In this document: positions 34,661 to 42,336 of the stretch, piece by piece
Numbering within the stretch: the stretch's first letter is position 1
How the letters are laid out: each line of letters starts with the position of its first letter
NCBI GenBank assembly: GCA_001683825.1
Contig: LXTR01000038.1
Location: 310,001-374,000 of the forward strand
Direction: 5' to 3'
From: Flavobacteriaceae bacterium CP2B
GTDB taxonomy: Bacteria; Bacteroidota; Bacteroidia; Flavobacteriales; Flavobacteriaceae
DNA length: 64,000 nt
The notes under the pieces: generated by a model
Seen by the model: only the letters and a program-made list of their open reading frames with translations
Databases searched by the model: none
What the model was told of the DNA's origin: nothing
Position numbers and translations under genes: made by a program

Positions 34661-35608
34661 ATGAAGGATATTAGGATTGTATTTATGGGGACCCCTGATT
34701 TTGCCGTAGCCAGCCTGGACCGGCTGTTACAGGAAGGATACCCCGTTGTGGGGGTGGTTACCGCCCCCGACAAGCCGGCAGGCCGTGGCAGGAAATTACA
34801 GCAGTCTGCCGTTAAACGATATGCGCTGGAACACGGGCTGCAGGTGCTGCAGCCAACAAATTTAAAAAGCGCGGTTTTTTTAGGGGAGCTACAGGAACTA
34901 AATCCCACCCTACAGGTAGTTGTTGCCTTCCGGATGCTCCCCCAAGAAGTCTGGAGCCTGCCCGAGCTGGGCACCTTCAACCTCCACGCCTCCCTCCTGC
35001 CCGACTACAGGGGCGCGGCACCCATCAATTGGGCGCTTATCAATGGGGAATCGGAAACGGGGGTCACCACCTTCTTTATTGATGAAAAAATTGATACGGG
35101 GGCCATCCTGCTCCAGGACCGAATGCCTGTAGCAGCCGACGAGACAGCCGGGGAACTGCACGACAAACTCATGGTGGCTGGTGCCAAACTGGTCGTAGCG
35201 ACCGTGCGGCTCATTGCCCGGGGAGAGGCGGTACCCAAGCCCCAAAAAGAAGCCGCCAGCCTCAAGACAGCCCCAAAAATAGACAAAGAGACCTGCAAAA
35301 TCGATTGGGACCAACCGCTGGAGGCCATCTACAACCATATCCGTGGCCTGAGTCCCTACCCCGCCGCCTGGACCGTTCTGGTGAATGGCCCCGATACGCT
35401 GGCCCTGAAGATATATCGTGCCCGGCCCGTAGTTACGGGGCACAACCTTCCGCATGGCACCGTACAGGGCGATAAGGAGGCCATCATGGTGGCGGTAGAG
35501 GGGGGCTTTATCGCACTGCAGGAAATACAATTGGCAGGCAAACGGCGCCTGGGGGTCAAAGAGGTCCTCAACGGGTTAACGTTAAACAAAAATGCGCATA
35601 TGTCCTGA
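34661..35608 (+). CDS. fmt: methionyl-tRNA formyltransferase
   Basis: A 315-residue enzyme that formylates initiator Met-tRNA from 10-formyl-THF. The N-terminal GTPDFAVASL and the active-site block FNLHASLLPDYRGAAPINWAL (Asn107, His109) are typical; the C-terminal OB-like domain (about 205-310) binds tRNA. It begins at the first base after the recQ stop, so the two genes are likely coupled. Downstream lies the HU gene after a 170-nt gap. Confidence 0.96.
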   Translation: MKDIRIVFMGTPDFAVASLDRLLQEGYPVVGVVTAPDKPAGRGRKLQQSAVKRYALEHGLQVLQPTNLKSAVFLGELQELNPTLQVVVAFRMLPQEVWSLPELGTFNLHASLLPDYRGAAPINWALINGESETGVTTFFIDEKIDTGAILLQDRMPVAADETAGELHDKLMVAGAKLVVATVRLIARGEAVPKPQKEAASLKTAPKIDKETCKIDWDQPLEAIYNHIRGLSPYPAAWTVLVNGPDTLALKIYRARPVVTGHNLPHGTVQGDKEAIMVAVEGGFIALQEIQLAGKRRLGVKEVLNGLTLNKNAHMS

Positions 35609-35781
35609 AGCCCCGTGAATATTGGGCTGCGGAGAAAGTAAAAATAATCCTACGTTATCAACAAACATTTGAAGTTATCAACAAAAACGGCTATTTCCCT
35701 TGATTTTACTTGCGTTAACCACAAATCCGTATAAATTTGTTAAAGCTTTGATATATTAACAACAATTAATTTCATTACATT

Positions 35782-36054
35782 ATGAACAAAACAGAATTAA
35801 TCGATGCAATGGCAGCCGATGCTGGCATCACAAAGGCAGCAGCAAAGAAATCGTTGGAGTCTTTTTTAGGGAATGTTGAGAAATCCCTGAAAAAAGGAAA
35901 TCGTGTTTCTTTGGTAGGATTCGGTTCCTGGTCAGTTTCCAGAAGGAACGCACGTGAAGGACGCAACCCTTCTACTGGTAAAACAATTCATATCGCGGCT
36001 AAAAACGTAGTAAAGTTTAAGCCAGGATCTGATTTGAGCGACGCAGTAAACTAA
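35782..36054 (+). CDS. HU family DNA-binding protein
   Basis: A 90-residue nucleoid protein: MNKTELIDAMA helix, GFGSWSVSRRNAREGRNPSTG (DNA-intercalating arm with Pro), and a C-terminal KFKPGSDLSDAV. HU dimers bend DNA. Codon use is highly biased, and the gene has its own AT-rich promoter region and a strong terminator, as expected for an abundant protein. Confidence 0.96.
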   Translation: MNKTELIDAMAADAGITKAAAKKSLESFLGNVEKSLKKGNRVSLVGFGSWSVSRRNAREGRNPSTGKTIHIAAKNVVKFKPGSDLSDAVN

Positions 36055-36078
36055 GCCAATCTCTTGAAAAAATATACC

Positions 36079-36104
36079 AAGCACTTCCCCGGAAGTGCTT
36101 TTTT
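36079..36104 (+). terminator. intrinsic terminator of the HU gene
   Basis: A 10-bp perfect stem AAGCACTTCC/GGAAGTGCTT (36079-36088, 36091-36100) with a 2-nt gap and a T6 run to 36104. Confidence 0.9.
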
Positions 36105-36166
36105 CGTTTAAAAGGGTTTTTATTATTTGAAGAATTATCCTATTTTTAGTTCATACACGCTGCGTT

Positions 36167-36727
36167 ATGATAGGACTTAAGCCTAATAAAGGTACTCTCT
36201 TGATCGCTGAGCCCACCCTCACGGGAGACGTTTCCTTTAACAGGTCTGTGGTCCTCCTGGCCGAACACAATGATGAAGGATCCGTGGGCTTTATCCTGAA
36301 CAAACCCCTGGATTATGATATCAGCGACCTTATCGCCGAGATACACGTACCCTTTCAGGTGTTTAACGGTGGCCCCGTGGAACAGGACAACCTCTACTTC
36401 ATACACAAGGTGCCCCATCTAATCGCCAATAGTGTCGAAATTTCCGATGGCATCTACTGGGGGGGCGATTTTGAAACCACCATCGACCTGATCAACAGAA
36501 GGGCCATCACCCCCAAAGACATCCGGTTTTTCCTGGGCTATTCCGGATGGGCGTCCCTTCAGCTGGACCAGGAACTGCTTTCCAAATCCTGGATCGTGGT
36601 CCCTAATGAATACGAAAGCGATATCATTGAAAAATCTACCCACGCCTTCTGGAGGGAAAAAATGATGGAACTCGGGGGCGACTACCTGCTCTGGTCCAAC
36701 GCGCCCGAAAACCCCAGCCTCAACTAA
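36167..36727 (+). CDS. YqgE/AlgH family protein
   Basis: A 186-residue member of the YqgE/AlgH family: the opening KGTLLIAEPTLTGDVSFNRSV-type segment, HNDEGSVGFILNKP, FNGGPVEQDNLYFIHK and FLGYSGWASLQLDQEL are all diagnostic. The fold is known but the role is not; in Pseudomonas it was linked to alginate control. Its last bases overlap the convergent aminotransferase gene by 4 nt. Confidence 0.92.
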   Translation: MIGLKPNKGTLLIAEPTLTGDVSFNRSVVLLAEHNDEGSVGFILNKPLDYDISDLIAEIHVPFQVFNGGPVEQDNLYFIHKVPHLIANSVEISDGIYWGGDFETTIDLINRRAITPKDIRFFLGYSGWASLQLDQELLSKSWIVVPNEYESDIIEKSTHAFWREKMMELGGDYLLWSNAPENPSLN

Positions 36728-37569
36728 CCCAGCCGCGCCAGCGCGTTAAGCTTCCCCAACAGGTCTGAAGCCACCGCCTTCTTATAAACGGCCTTGCGGT
36801 ATTTGGTCACCGGACAGATCCCGACAACACTGTTCGTGAGAAACAATTCATCGGCCTTCTGCAATTCAAAAGGGGAAATAGAACTTTCCTCCACGGTGTA
36901 GGCCTCCAGTTTACCGATGATTTCCAATACTTTTTTTCGAATGATCCCATTGAGGCAACCATCCGATAAGGGCGGTGTTTTGAGGTGTGTCCCCTGTACC
37001 AGGAATAGGTTCCCGTTAAGCGCCTCCACCACCATTTTCCGGTGATTGAGCAACAGGCAGTTCGCATAGCCGTTTTCGTGGCTGAAAATGCTCCCCACTA
37101 CCTGCAAAAGCTTATTGTTCGACTTCAGGGTAGAGAGCAGGTCTTCGTTGATGAAAAAGTCTTTGAACAGTTCAATCTCATAATCCGTGCCTTCCAGGAT
37201 ATAGAAGGGGTCTTTCAGGGGCTCGGCTTCGATAATCCAGGAAACTTCCCGGTTCAGGGGCAGGTATCTCCCCCCCTCTTTTCTGAAGACCGTCAGGCGC
37301 ACCCGGGCGGGGCCCCCCTCCAGTGTGTTGGCTTGCAGGGTTTTCCGTATTTCATTTTCCAGGTACTCCATGGTAAACTCCATCGGGATCTCCATCCGCA
37401 ATATGCGCATAGAACTCATAAGCCGCAGGTAGTGGTCTTCCCAGAATACGACCCGGCCATCCAGGACCCTCATGGTCTCAAAAAGGGCGTCCCCGTAACG
37501 CAAACCCCGGTTGCCTTGATCTAAAAAACACGTGTCTTCGGGCTGTAGCGCCCCGTTGAAATTAACCAT
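36724..37569 (-). CDS. class IV aminotransferase family protein
   Basis: A 281-residue fold-type IV PLP protein. DQGNRGLRYGDALFETMRV opens the family; the PLP Lys is in SNNKLLQVVG, and VVEALNGNLFLV with CLNGIIRKKVLEI completes the motif set. The closest families are 4-amino-4-deoxychorismate lyase (folate) and branched-chain aminotransferase; the chain length and motif order favour the lyase, but this is not certain. I start at Met 37569 (MVNFNGALQ). It is followed by the START-like gene on the same strand upstream (52-nt gap). Confidence 0.85.
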   Translation of the reverse strand: MVNFNGALQPEDTCFLDQGNRGLRYGDALFETMRVLDGRVVFWEDHYLRLMSSMRILRMEIPMEFTMEYLENEIRKTLQANTLEGGPARVRLTVFRKEGGRYLPLNREVSWIIEAEPLKDPFYILEGTDYEIELFKDFFINEDLLSTLKSNNKLLQVVGSIFSHENGYANCLLLNHRKMVVEALNGNLFLVQGTHLKTPPLSDGCLNGIIRKKVLEIIGKLEAYTVEESSISPFELQKADELFLTNSVVGICPVTKYRKAVYKKAVASDLLGKLNALARLG

Positions 37570-37620
37570 AAAAAAAGCCTTGAAAATCAAGGCCAAATAT
37601 ACGGGTAATATGCCAAACAA

Positions 37621-38004
37621 TCAGGTAGACCCCAGGACCTGCTTAAGGTCGCTCACCTGGTTTTTCCAAAGCAGTTTTGCCTCTTCCACTTCATCCTCCT
37701 CCGCGAAATCGGTAATAAAAAGTGAGACGTCTTTGGTGATTTCATCCACGATGATGCGCATTTCAAAAAAACTGTCATCTTCATTGTCAGACCATGCAAA
37801 CCGCACAAATTCATCGCTTTTGCGCTTCAGGAGTTTAGCTTCTTCTTCAGAATTGTCCCAAATAAAATTAAACATCTCCCCTCTTGAGTTTACATTGTCC
37901 GCAAACCATTCCGACAGGCCGGAGGGGGTGGCAAGGTACTGAAAGAGCAGCTGGGGGGAGGCTTGTATTACGAATTCGAGTTCAAACTTAACTTTGTCAT
38001 TCAT
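37621..38004 (-). CDS. START-like domain protein
   Basis: A 127-residue acidic SRPBCC/AHSA1-like protein with the signature FVIQASPQLLFQYLATPSGLSEWFADNV split over about 11-37, and an acidic C-terminal helix (DFAEEDEVEEAKLLW). This short family is conserved in Bacteroidota. Its role is unknown; the fold binds hydrophobic ligands or Hsp90-like partners. It shares a minus-strand unit with the class IV aminotransferase. Confidence 0.87.
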   Translation of the reverse strand: MNDKVKFELEFVIQASPQLLFQYLATPSGLSEWFADNVNSRGEMFNFIWDNSEEEAKLLKRKSDEFVRFAWSDNEDDSFFEMRIIVDEITKDVSLFITDFAEEDEVEEAKLLWKNQVSDLKQVLGST

Positions 38005-38087
38005 TCCATAGCATATTAACTCCGGGCAATATATAGATTTCTATATGATAAAAAAATAATTGCCAATGTATTTTTTGAAGGGCTAAT

Positions 38088-38119
38088 TTTGATGAACAGG
38101 AAATTAAATTCTATATTTG
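38088..38119 (+). promoter_or_regulatory. strong Bacteroidota-type promoter
   Basis: TTTG (38088-38091), a 20-nt spacer and TATATTTG (38112-38119) match both consensus boxes exactly. There is no ORF behind it until 38.8 kb on either strand, so it most likely drives the structured RNA and tRNA-Met that follow. Confidence 0.7.
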
Positions 38120-38124
38120 CAGCC

Positions 38125-38262
38125 CTTTAAAACCGCTCTGGCCATCGGGTCTGGGAGGTCCTGATGGAAGGTCGTACCTCCATCGGGATGCCGGTTCCGG
38201 CAAGCGCAACCGAGCATTAGAGCGCAGGTGTAGGGAAGGGAACAGGTTCAAGTTTAATTTTT
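38125..38262 (+). ncRNA. structured non-coding RNA candidate upstream of tRNA-Met
   Basis: About 135 nt between a perfect promoter and a T8 run ahead of tRNA-Met, GC-rich against AT-rich flanks. GGAGGT pairs with ACCTCC around a loop holding CCTGATGGAAGG; GGC..ATC pairs with GAT..GCC outside it; a closing ACCGCTCT/AGAGCGcaGGT helix can also form. The GGTCC-loop-GGAAG apex recalls helix 8 of the signal recognition particle RNA, but the tetraloop (TGAT) and the symmetric loop do not fit well. 6S-Flavo and Flavo-1 RNA are other options. Class unresolved; that it is an expressed RNA is inference. Confidence 0.45.
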
Positions 38263-38271
38263 TTTGACAAT

Positions 38272-38345
38272 GGCGAGGTAGCTCAGGCGGTTAGAGCGCA
38301 GGATTCATAACCCTGAGGTCGGGGGTTCAAGTCCCCCTCTCGCTA
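38272..38345 (+). tRNA. tRNA-Met (anticodon CAT)
   Basis: A 74-nt cloverleaf: acceptor GGCGAGG with TCTCGCT (G-T pair at position 1), D-arm GCTC/GAGC, anticodon loop TTCATAA, T-arm GGGGGTTCAAGTCCCCC. The first acceptor pair and the lack of three G-C pairs in the anticodon stem favour elongator Met over initiator; an Ile2 (lysidine) tRNA cannot be excluded without a covariance search. The RNA candidate upstream may share its promoter. Confidence 0.92.
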
Positions 38346-38350
38346 CTAAG

Positions 38351-38376
38351 AAAAGGCTGCTATTTAGCGGCCTTTT
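38351..38376 (+). terminator. intrinsic terminator of tRNA-Met
   Basis: AAAAGGCTGC (38351-38360) and GCGGCCTTTT (38367-38376) form a 10-bp stem (one G-T pair) with a 6-nt loop; the T-run is part of the stem end. It lies 5 nt after the tRNA. Confidence 0.75.
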
Positions 38377-38435
38377 CCTATTGATAAATCTTCCTTATTC
38401 CAGTCTGCAACTACGCCGGATAAGCAATTCTTCAG

Positions 38436-38506
38436 GGATTCATATCCGGCTCTGGCGGACGGGGGTTTCCGCCGTAGGCGAGACAGGCAGGTCCCCCTCT
38501 CGCTAC
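38436..38506 (+). repeat. decayed copy of tRNA-Met with exact 3'-end duplication
   Basis: GTCCCCCTCTCGCTAC at 38491-38506 repeats the tRNA 3' end (38331-38346) exactly, 160 bp downstream. GGATTCATA (38436-38444) and GGGGGTT (38461-38467) match the anticodon arm and T-stem in the same order. Between the T-stem halves lies an insert with CCGCC and GGCGG-type pieces resembling a REP-like palindrome. This is a disrupted second tRNA-Met or the scar of an element that used the tRNA 3' end. Confidence 0.55.
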
Positions 38507-38841
38507 AAAGGCCAAAGGCCTTATGCACAAAGGCTTGTGCAAGCGCAAACCGTTTTTTATGCCTGCGCTATCCGTACTTCTATCTGCTGTACTCGATGTT
38601 AATTTGATATGTTAGGGAACATTTTATTCATCCAAAATAGCCATATCCTCATAAGTCCGCCATTCCGGTTACACAAAAAATAGAAGTTTAGCAAATAGCA
38701 CAGCAGTGGTATTCCCGGATGCGCCGTGTGGGTTTCTCCCTTTTCGGGTCGAATCGTCAATAACCCAATGATTTCATGATGTTGCTGAGGATAAAGGCTG
38801 CCAAAAAAGTGGGGTGCCGGCAACCTTTGTCCGCACGGACA
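38507..38841. other. gene-less stretch downstream of tRNA-Met
   Basis: No coding frame of quality. The first 50 nt hold short palindromes (AAGGCCAAAGGCCTT, CACAAAGGCTTGTG). The rest shows nothing I can name and ends at the stop of the azoreductase gene. Confidence 0.4.
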
Positions 38842-39504
38842 CTACACTTGTACTCCGCTTTGCTCATACAGGTGCTTTACAATCCCGGGCAGGGCCTCGA
38901 AGGCCCGCTTTTTAGAAGCCTCATGCCTTTCGTCTTTAAACTCCTGATATTCTATCCCCACATGGTGGAAATCTACCTCCAAATCTACACCCAGATAATG
39001 GGCGCATGCCCTAACGTGCGGTGTGAGGTGATTCCTTGCCTCCCTGCTCCCACCTTCCTGAAAATCGAATTCCCCGGAAGATGTCATGAGCACCAGTTGT
39101 TTCCCTTTTAAAATCGGCGCAATGGGTTCGTCACCGCGCGACAAGTCAAACGAAAAGGTCTTGTTGATGCGGGCAATCTGATCAAACCATGCCTTTAATG
39201 CCGCCGGCATGCCATAATTGTACATAGGGGCCCCAATCAAGATGACGTCGGCCCATTCAAGCTGTGCAATATACCGGTCAGACGGTTCAAGGGCTTTACG
39301 CTGCGCCTCGCTCAATTCCCCTTTATTGAATGCCCCTGCGATCCACTCGGGTTGCATTAAGGGCGGGGGATCCTGAATCAAATCGACCTCTTCCACGATG
39401 GTTTCGGGATGCGCTTCCAAGAGCGTCTCCAGGAAGGCTGTAGATAGTTTACGGGTTAAAGAACGCTCAAGACTGGCGCTCGATTGGATGTTCAGTACTT
39501 TCAT
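38842..39504 (-). CDS. FMN-dependent NADH-azoreductase (AzoR family)
   Basis: A 220-residue flavodoxin-fold quinone/azo reductase. The phosphate-binding start reads QSSASLERSLTRKLS, the flavin contact APMYNYGMPAALKAWFDQIAR, and the second contact SSGEF. AzoR proteins reduce quinones and azo dyes with NADH and aid in thiol and electrophile stress. A Crp-type regulator gene lies 74 nt upstream on the same strand, which may control it. Confidence 0.92.
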   Translation of the reverse strand: MKVLNIQSSASLERSLTRKLSTAFLETLLEAHPETIVEEVDLIQDPPPLMQPEWIAGAFNKGELSEAQRKALEPSDRYIAQLEWADVILIGAPMYNYGMPAALKAWFDQIARINKTFSFDLSRGDEPIAPILKGKQLVLMTSSGEFDFQEGGSREARNHLTPHVRACAHYLGVDLEVDFHHVGIEYQEFKDERHEASKKRAFEALPGIVKHLYEQSGVQV

Positions 39505-39578
39505 TTCTTACTTTTTTTTTGTTCTCTACAAAAATAAAGTGGGATTAAAGGAACTACATTGAACTACTTCAATAAACG

Positions 39579-40166
39579 CTAGCTTTTTAGCTCGGCCCGG
39601 ATTTTGCTCACCATTTCGGCGGACATCCCTAAATAGGAGGCGATCAGGTATTGGGGCAAGTTTTGATTTAATGCCGGGTATTGCCCAATAAATTGGAGGT
39701 ACCGCTCCCTGGCTGGAAGGGCATTCCGCATGTACACTCTTCTCAGTAGGGCGCTGGTATAGCCCTGCAATATAATCCGGAAATACCGCTCGAGTTTTGG
39801 GATCATTCTCATGAGCGATTCAAAGTTTGATTTGGATATCAAAGCGAGTTCGGCATCTGAAACAACCTGTATATTGAGCATGGAAGGGCTTCCCTGATGA
39901 AAACTCTCCAAGTCTGAAGCCCACCAATCTGCGATTGCCAAAAAGACAATCTCCTCCTTGGCCGTAACCGGATCGATGTAGTACCCTTTAACGGAACCTG
40001 TTAGCAAAAAGGCGTCATACTGGCAAATTTTTCCATTGTACAAGACATACTCCCCTTTCTGAAACTCCTGTACCTCCCAATGTTGCAGGAATATAGCCAC
40101 CTCATCCGGGCTTAGGTTTACCCATTTTGACACATGGTCTAATAACAACTGCAATTTGGTTTCCAT
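39579..40166 (-). CDS. Crp/Fnr-type transcriptional regulator
   Basis: A 195-residue protein with an N-terminal cyclic-nucleotide-binding beta-roll (about 20-120; FQKGEYVLYNGKICQYDAFL) and a short C-terminal helix-turn-helix (QYLIASYLGMSAEMVSKIR, about 173-191). The ligand-binding Arg-Ala pair of true cAMP sensors is not visible, so the effector is unknown. This type is common in Bacteroidota next to genes for reductases and small-molecule detoxification. Upstream of azoR on the same strand. Confidence 0.88.
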   Translation of the reverse strand: METKLQLLLDHVSKWVNLSPDEVAIFLQHWEVQEFQKGEYVLYNGKICQYDAFLLTGSVKGYYIDPVTAKEEIVFLAIADWWASDLESFHQGSPSMLNIQVVSDAELALISKSNFESLMRMIPKLERYFRIILQGYTSALLRRVYMRNALPARERYLQFIGQYPALNQNLPQYLIASYLGMSAEMVSKIRAELKS

Positions 40167-40756
40167 ATGGCCCCAGTGAAATGTGCGTTCGGGAATTACC
40201 CGGTTTCCCGATTAAATAATCGTGTGGTTTTCCTATTAAATGCCCTCCATAAAGCCGCCAGGCACATGGGAAGACTCCCCGTTGCCAGGGAGCCTGCTTC
40301 ATGGTTTTAGAAAAATAACCCCATCGAATACGTGCACCGTCCTTGATGATTTACATAGTATAAACATAACAAATCATTTCCAACCGTCGAAAATTCATTC
40401 AATACCCCAGCTGGTTGGCAGGAGCCCTGGCCTTGCCCGGGGCATCGCCTGTATGGGCTCATCATACCCCCCATTCGAATACTGGCAATACAGCTAAAGG
40501 CCCACCTCCCGCAGCCACCAGGTTTCTGAGGCTTTGCGCGTATTGGGGTGGAAGCAAGAGAAAACATGCCCTAATTGTTCGATAAATATCCTATTATGGC
40601 CTATTTTGCGGTCTAAGGGCTGCAGGCCAGGTACCTGGACGGCGGCGGGGTACGAATTTGGTGCAACGGTATCGGAACCGTTAACAGGGAATACGCCTGA
40701 AGCCCTTTTTCAGGTACTCGGGAGCAACCCATACCCTTAGTAAAAAACGTGCTTAG
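40167..40756. other. gene-less stretch, possible gene remnant
   Basis: 590 nt without a convincing gene. On the minus strand a 72-codon open frame (40494-40709) has no start but ends in a protein-like stretch containing RIFIEQLGHVFSCF and SETWWLREVGL before TAG; it could be the tail of a lost gene. No similarity to a known protein comes to mind. The rest of the gap should hold the promoters of the Crp-like gene and the flavoprotein gene. Confidence 0.3.
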
Positions 40757-42184
40757 ATGGAAAAAAACTACGATGTAGTTATTGTTGGTTCAGGTCCAAA
40801 CGGCCTGAGCGCAGGTATTGTCCTGGCCAAAAAAGGCCTGCAAGTCCTTATTGTTGAAGCCTCAAATTCTGCCGGGGGCGGGATGCGTACCTCAGAACTG
40901 ACCCTTCCCGGATTTAAACACGATGTGTGCTCCGCGGTGCATCCCATGGGATACCTATCGCCCTTTTTCCAGGAATTGGACCTGGAAAGTTTCGGGTTGG
41001 AATGGGTGGTCCCCCAAGCCTCGGTGGCGCATCCGCTGGATGATGAGCAGGCCGTCATCCTCTCCAAATCTATCCGGGAAACCGCCCGTGGGTTGGGCGC
41101 AGATGCCCGGGTGTATGAGGAATTGATGTCTTATTTCACCCCCCGGGCGCATGATTTGATCGCCGATAGCCTGAAACCCCTCGGACTCCCCAAAAACCCC
41201 ATCCAAATGCTCCGGTTTGGCCTGAAGGCCTTTCAGCCTGCCAGTTTTTTTGCCAACAACGCCTTTGCATCTGAACGGGCCAAAGCCTTGTTCGCAGGCT
41301 GTGCGGCTCACAGCGTCCTGCCTTTTGACAAGTTTTTCACCTCTGCCATCGGGCTCATTTTCCTCATCACCGCCCATGTTGAAAATTGGGCTTTTCCCAA
41401 GGGCGGATCCCAAAATCTGGCCGAAGCGCTATTGTCGTGTTACCAGTCTGCCGGGGGGGAATTACGTTTGTCGACCCGGATCGAGCGATTTAAGCAACTG
41501 CCCCCTGCCAAAAAGTACCTGTTTGACACCGACCCGCTGCAGCTTTCAAAAATTGCCGAAGAACAACTTCCCAGGGCCTATAGAAAAAGGCTATCGCGCT
41601 ATACCTACGGCCCTGGTGTTTTTAAGATAGACTACGCCCTGAGCGAGCCCATTCCCTGGAAAGACCCTAACTGCCTGAAGGCATCCACCATACATGTGGG
41701 GGGCAGTTTGAAAGAAATAGCACAATCCGAGAAAGATGCCTGGGATAAAAAACACCCTTCGAAACCTTTTGTCCTGATGGCGCAACAAAGCCAGTTCGAT
41801 GAAAGCAGGGCCCCAAAAGGAAAGCACACCGGGTGGGCCTACTGCCACGTTCCCAATAATTCCACCCGGGACATGACCGCGCAGATCGAAAATCAGATAG
41901 AACGGTTCGCCCCCGGTTTTAAAGATATCATCCTTGGCAGGCATACGATGGCAACCGCTGATTTTTACAAATATAACCCCAACTACTTGGGGGGGGCGGT
42001 CACCGGTGGTGCCGCAGACATTTCCCAGTTATTCACCAGGCCGGTAGCCCGCCTGGACCCTTACAGCACGCCCAATCCAGACCTTTTCATAGGCTCCGCA
42101 TCTACGCCTCCGGGCGGCGGGGTACACGGGATGTGCGGTTTTTATGCGGCAAAAAGCATTTTAAAAGGATTGAAGGTTCCCTGA
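40757..42184 (+). CDS. NAD(P)/FAD-dependent oxidoreductase (CrtI-like)
   Basis: A 475-residue flavoprotein of the phytoene-desaturase-like class. The FAD motif GSGPNGLSAGI (11-21) with an EASNSAGGGMRT follow-up is at the N-terminus, and the C-terminal GSASTPPGGGVHGMCGFYAAK closes the FAD site. Members include carotenoid desaturases/isomerases and human PYROXD2. No carotenoid genes lie around it, so the substrate is open. It has the usual family length. Confidence 0.88.
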   Translation: MEKNYDVVIVGSGPNGLSAGIVLAKKGLQVLIVEASNSAGGGMRTSELTLPGFKHDVCSAVHPMGYLSPFFQELDLESFGLEWVVPQASVAHPLDDEQAVILSKSIRETARGLGADARVYEELMSYFTPRAHDLIADSLKPLGLPKNPIQMLRFGLKAFQPASFFANNAFASERAKALFAGCAAHSVLPFDKFFTSAIGLIFLITAHVENWAFPKGGSQNLAEALLSCYQSAGGELRLSTRIERFKQLPPAKKYLFDTDPLQLSKIAEEQLPRAYRKRLSRYTYGPGVFKIDYALSEPIPWKDPNCLKASTIHVGGSLKEIAQSEKDAWDKKHPSKPFVLMAQQSQFDESRAPKGKHTGWAYCHVPNNSTRDMTAQIENQIERFAPGFKDIILGRHTMATADFYKYNPNYLGGAVTGGAADISQLFTRPVARLDPYSTPNPDLFIGSASTPPGGGVHGMCGFYAAKSILKGLKVP

Positions 42185-42336
42185 CCACCGGGATGGGAAG
42201 GTTCATCAAAACAGCGAGTAGCCCCTGAAGGGACCCCAAGGCAGGAAGCCCCGTCTGGCAAGGTTTTTTTTGAATTCGGTCCCGCCAGGCAACAAACATT
42301 CACCGGCTTGCTGTATTTTTACGACAAACCTCGACC

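Noticed and set aside
38210-38256. Third, partial tRNA-like copy (GAGC..TTAGAGCGCAGG..GGTTCAAGT)
   Set aside because: Some words match tRNA-Met, but the stems do not pair and the segment can be explained as part of the structured RNA candidate.
38125-38262. Firm call as SRP RNA (ffs)
   Set aside because: The apex is similar, but the tetraloop is TGAT and the conserved symmetric-loop bases are not found; without a covariance search the class stays open.
40494-40709. 72-codon minus-strand frame with a protein-like tail
   Set aside because: No start codon or recognised homology; kept only as a note in the gene-less stretch, since it could be a lost gene's end but cannot be supported.
40757-42184. 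Call as phytoene desaturase CrtI
   Set aside because: Only the FAD fold is clear; no phytoene synthase or other carotenoid gene lies nearby and the middle part is not CrtI-typical.
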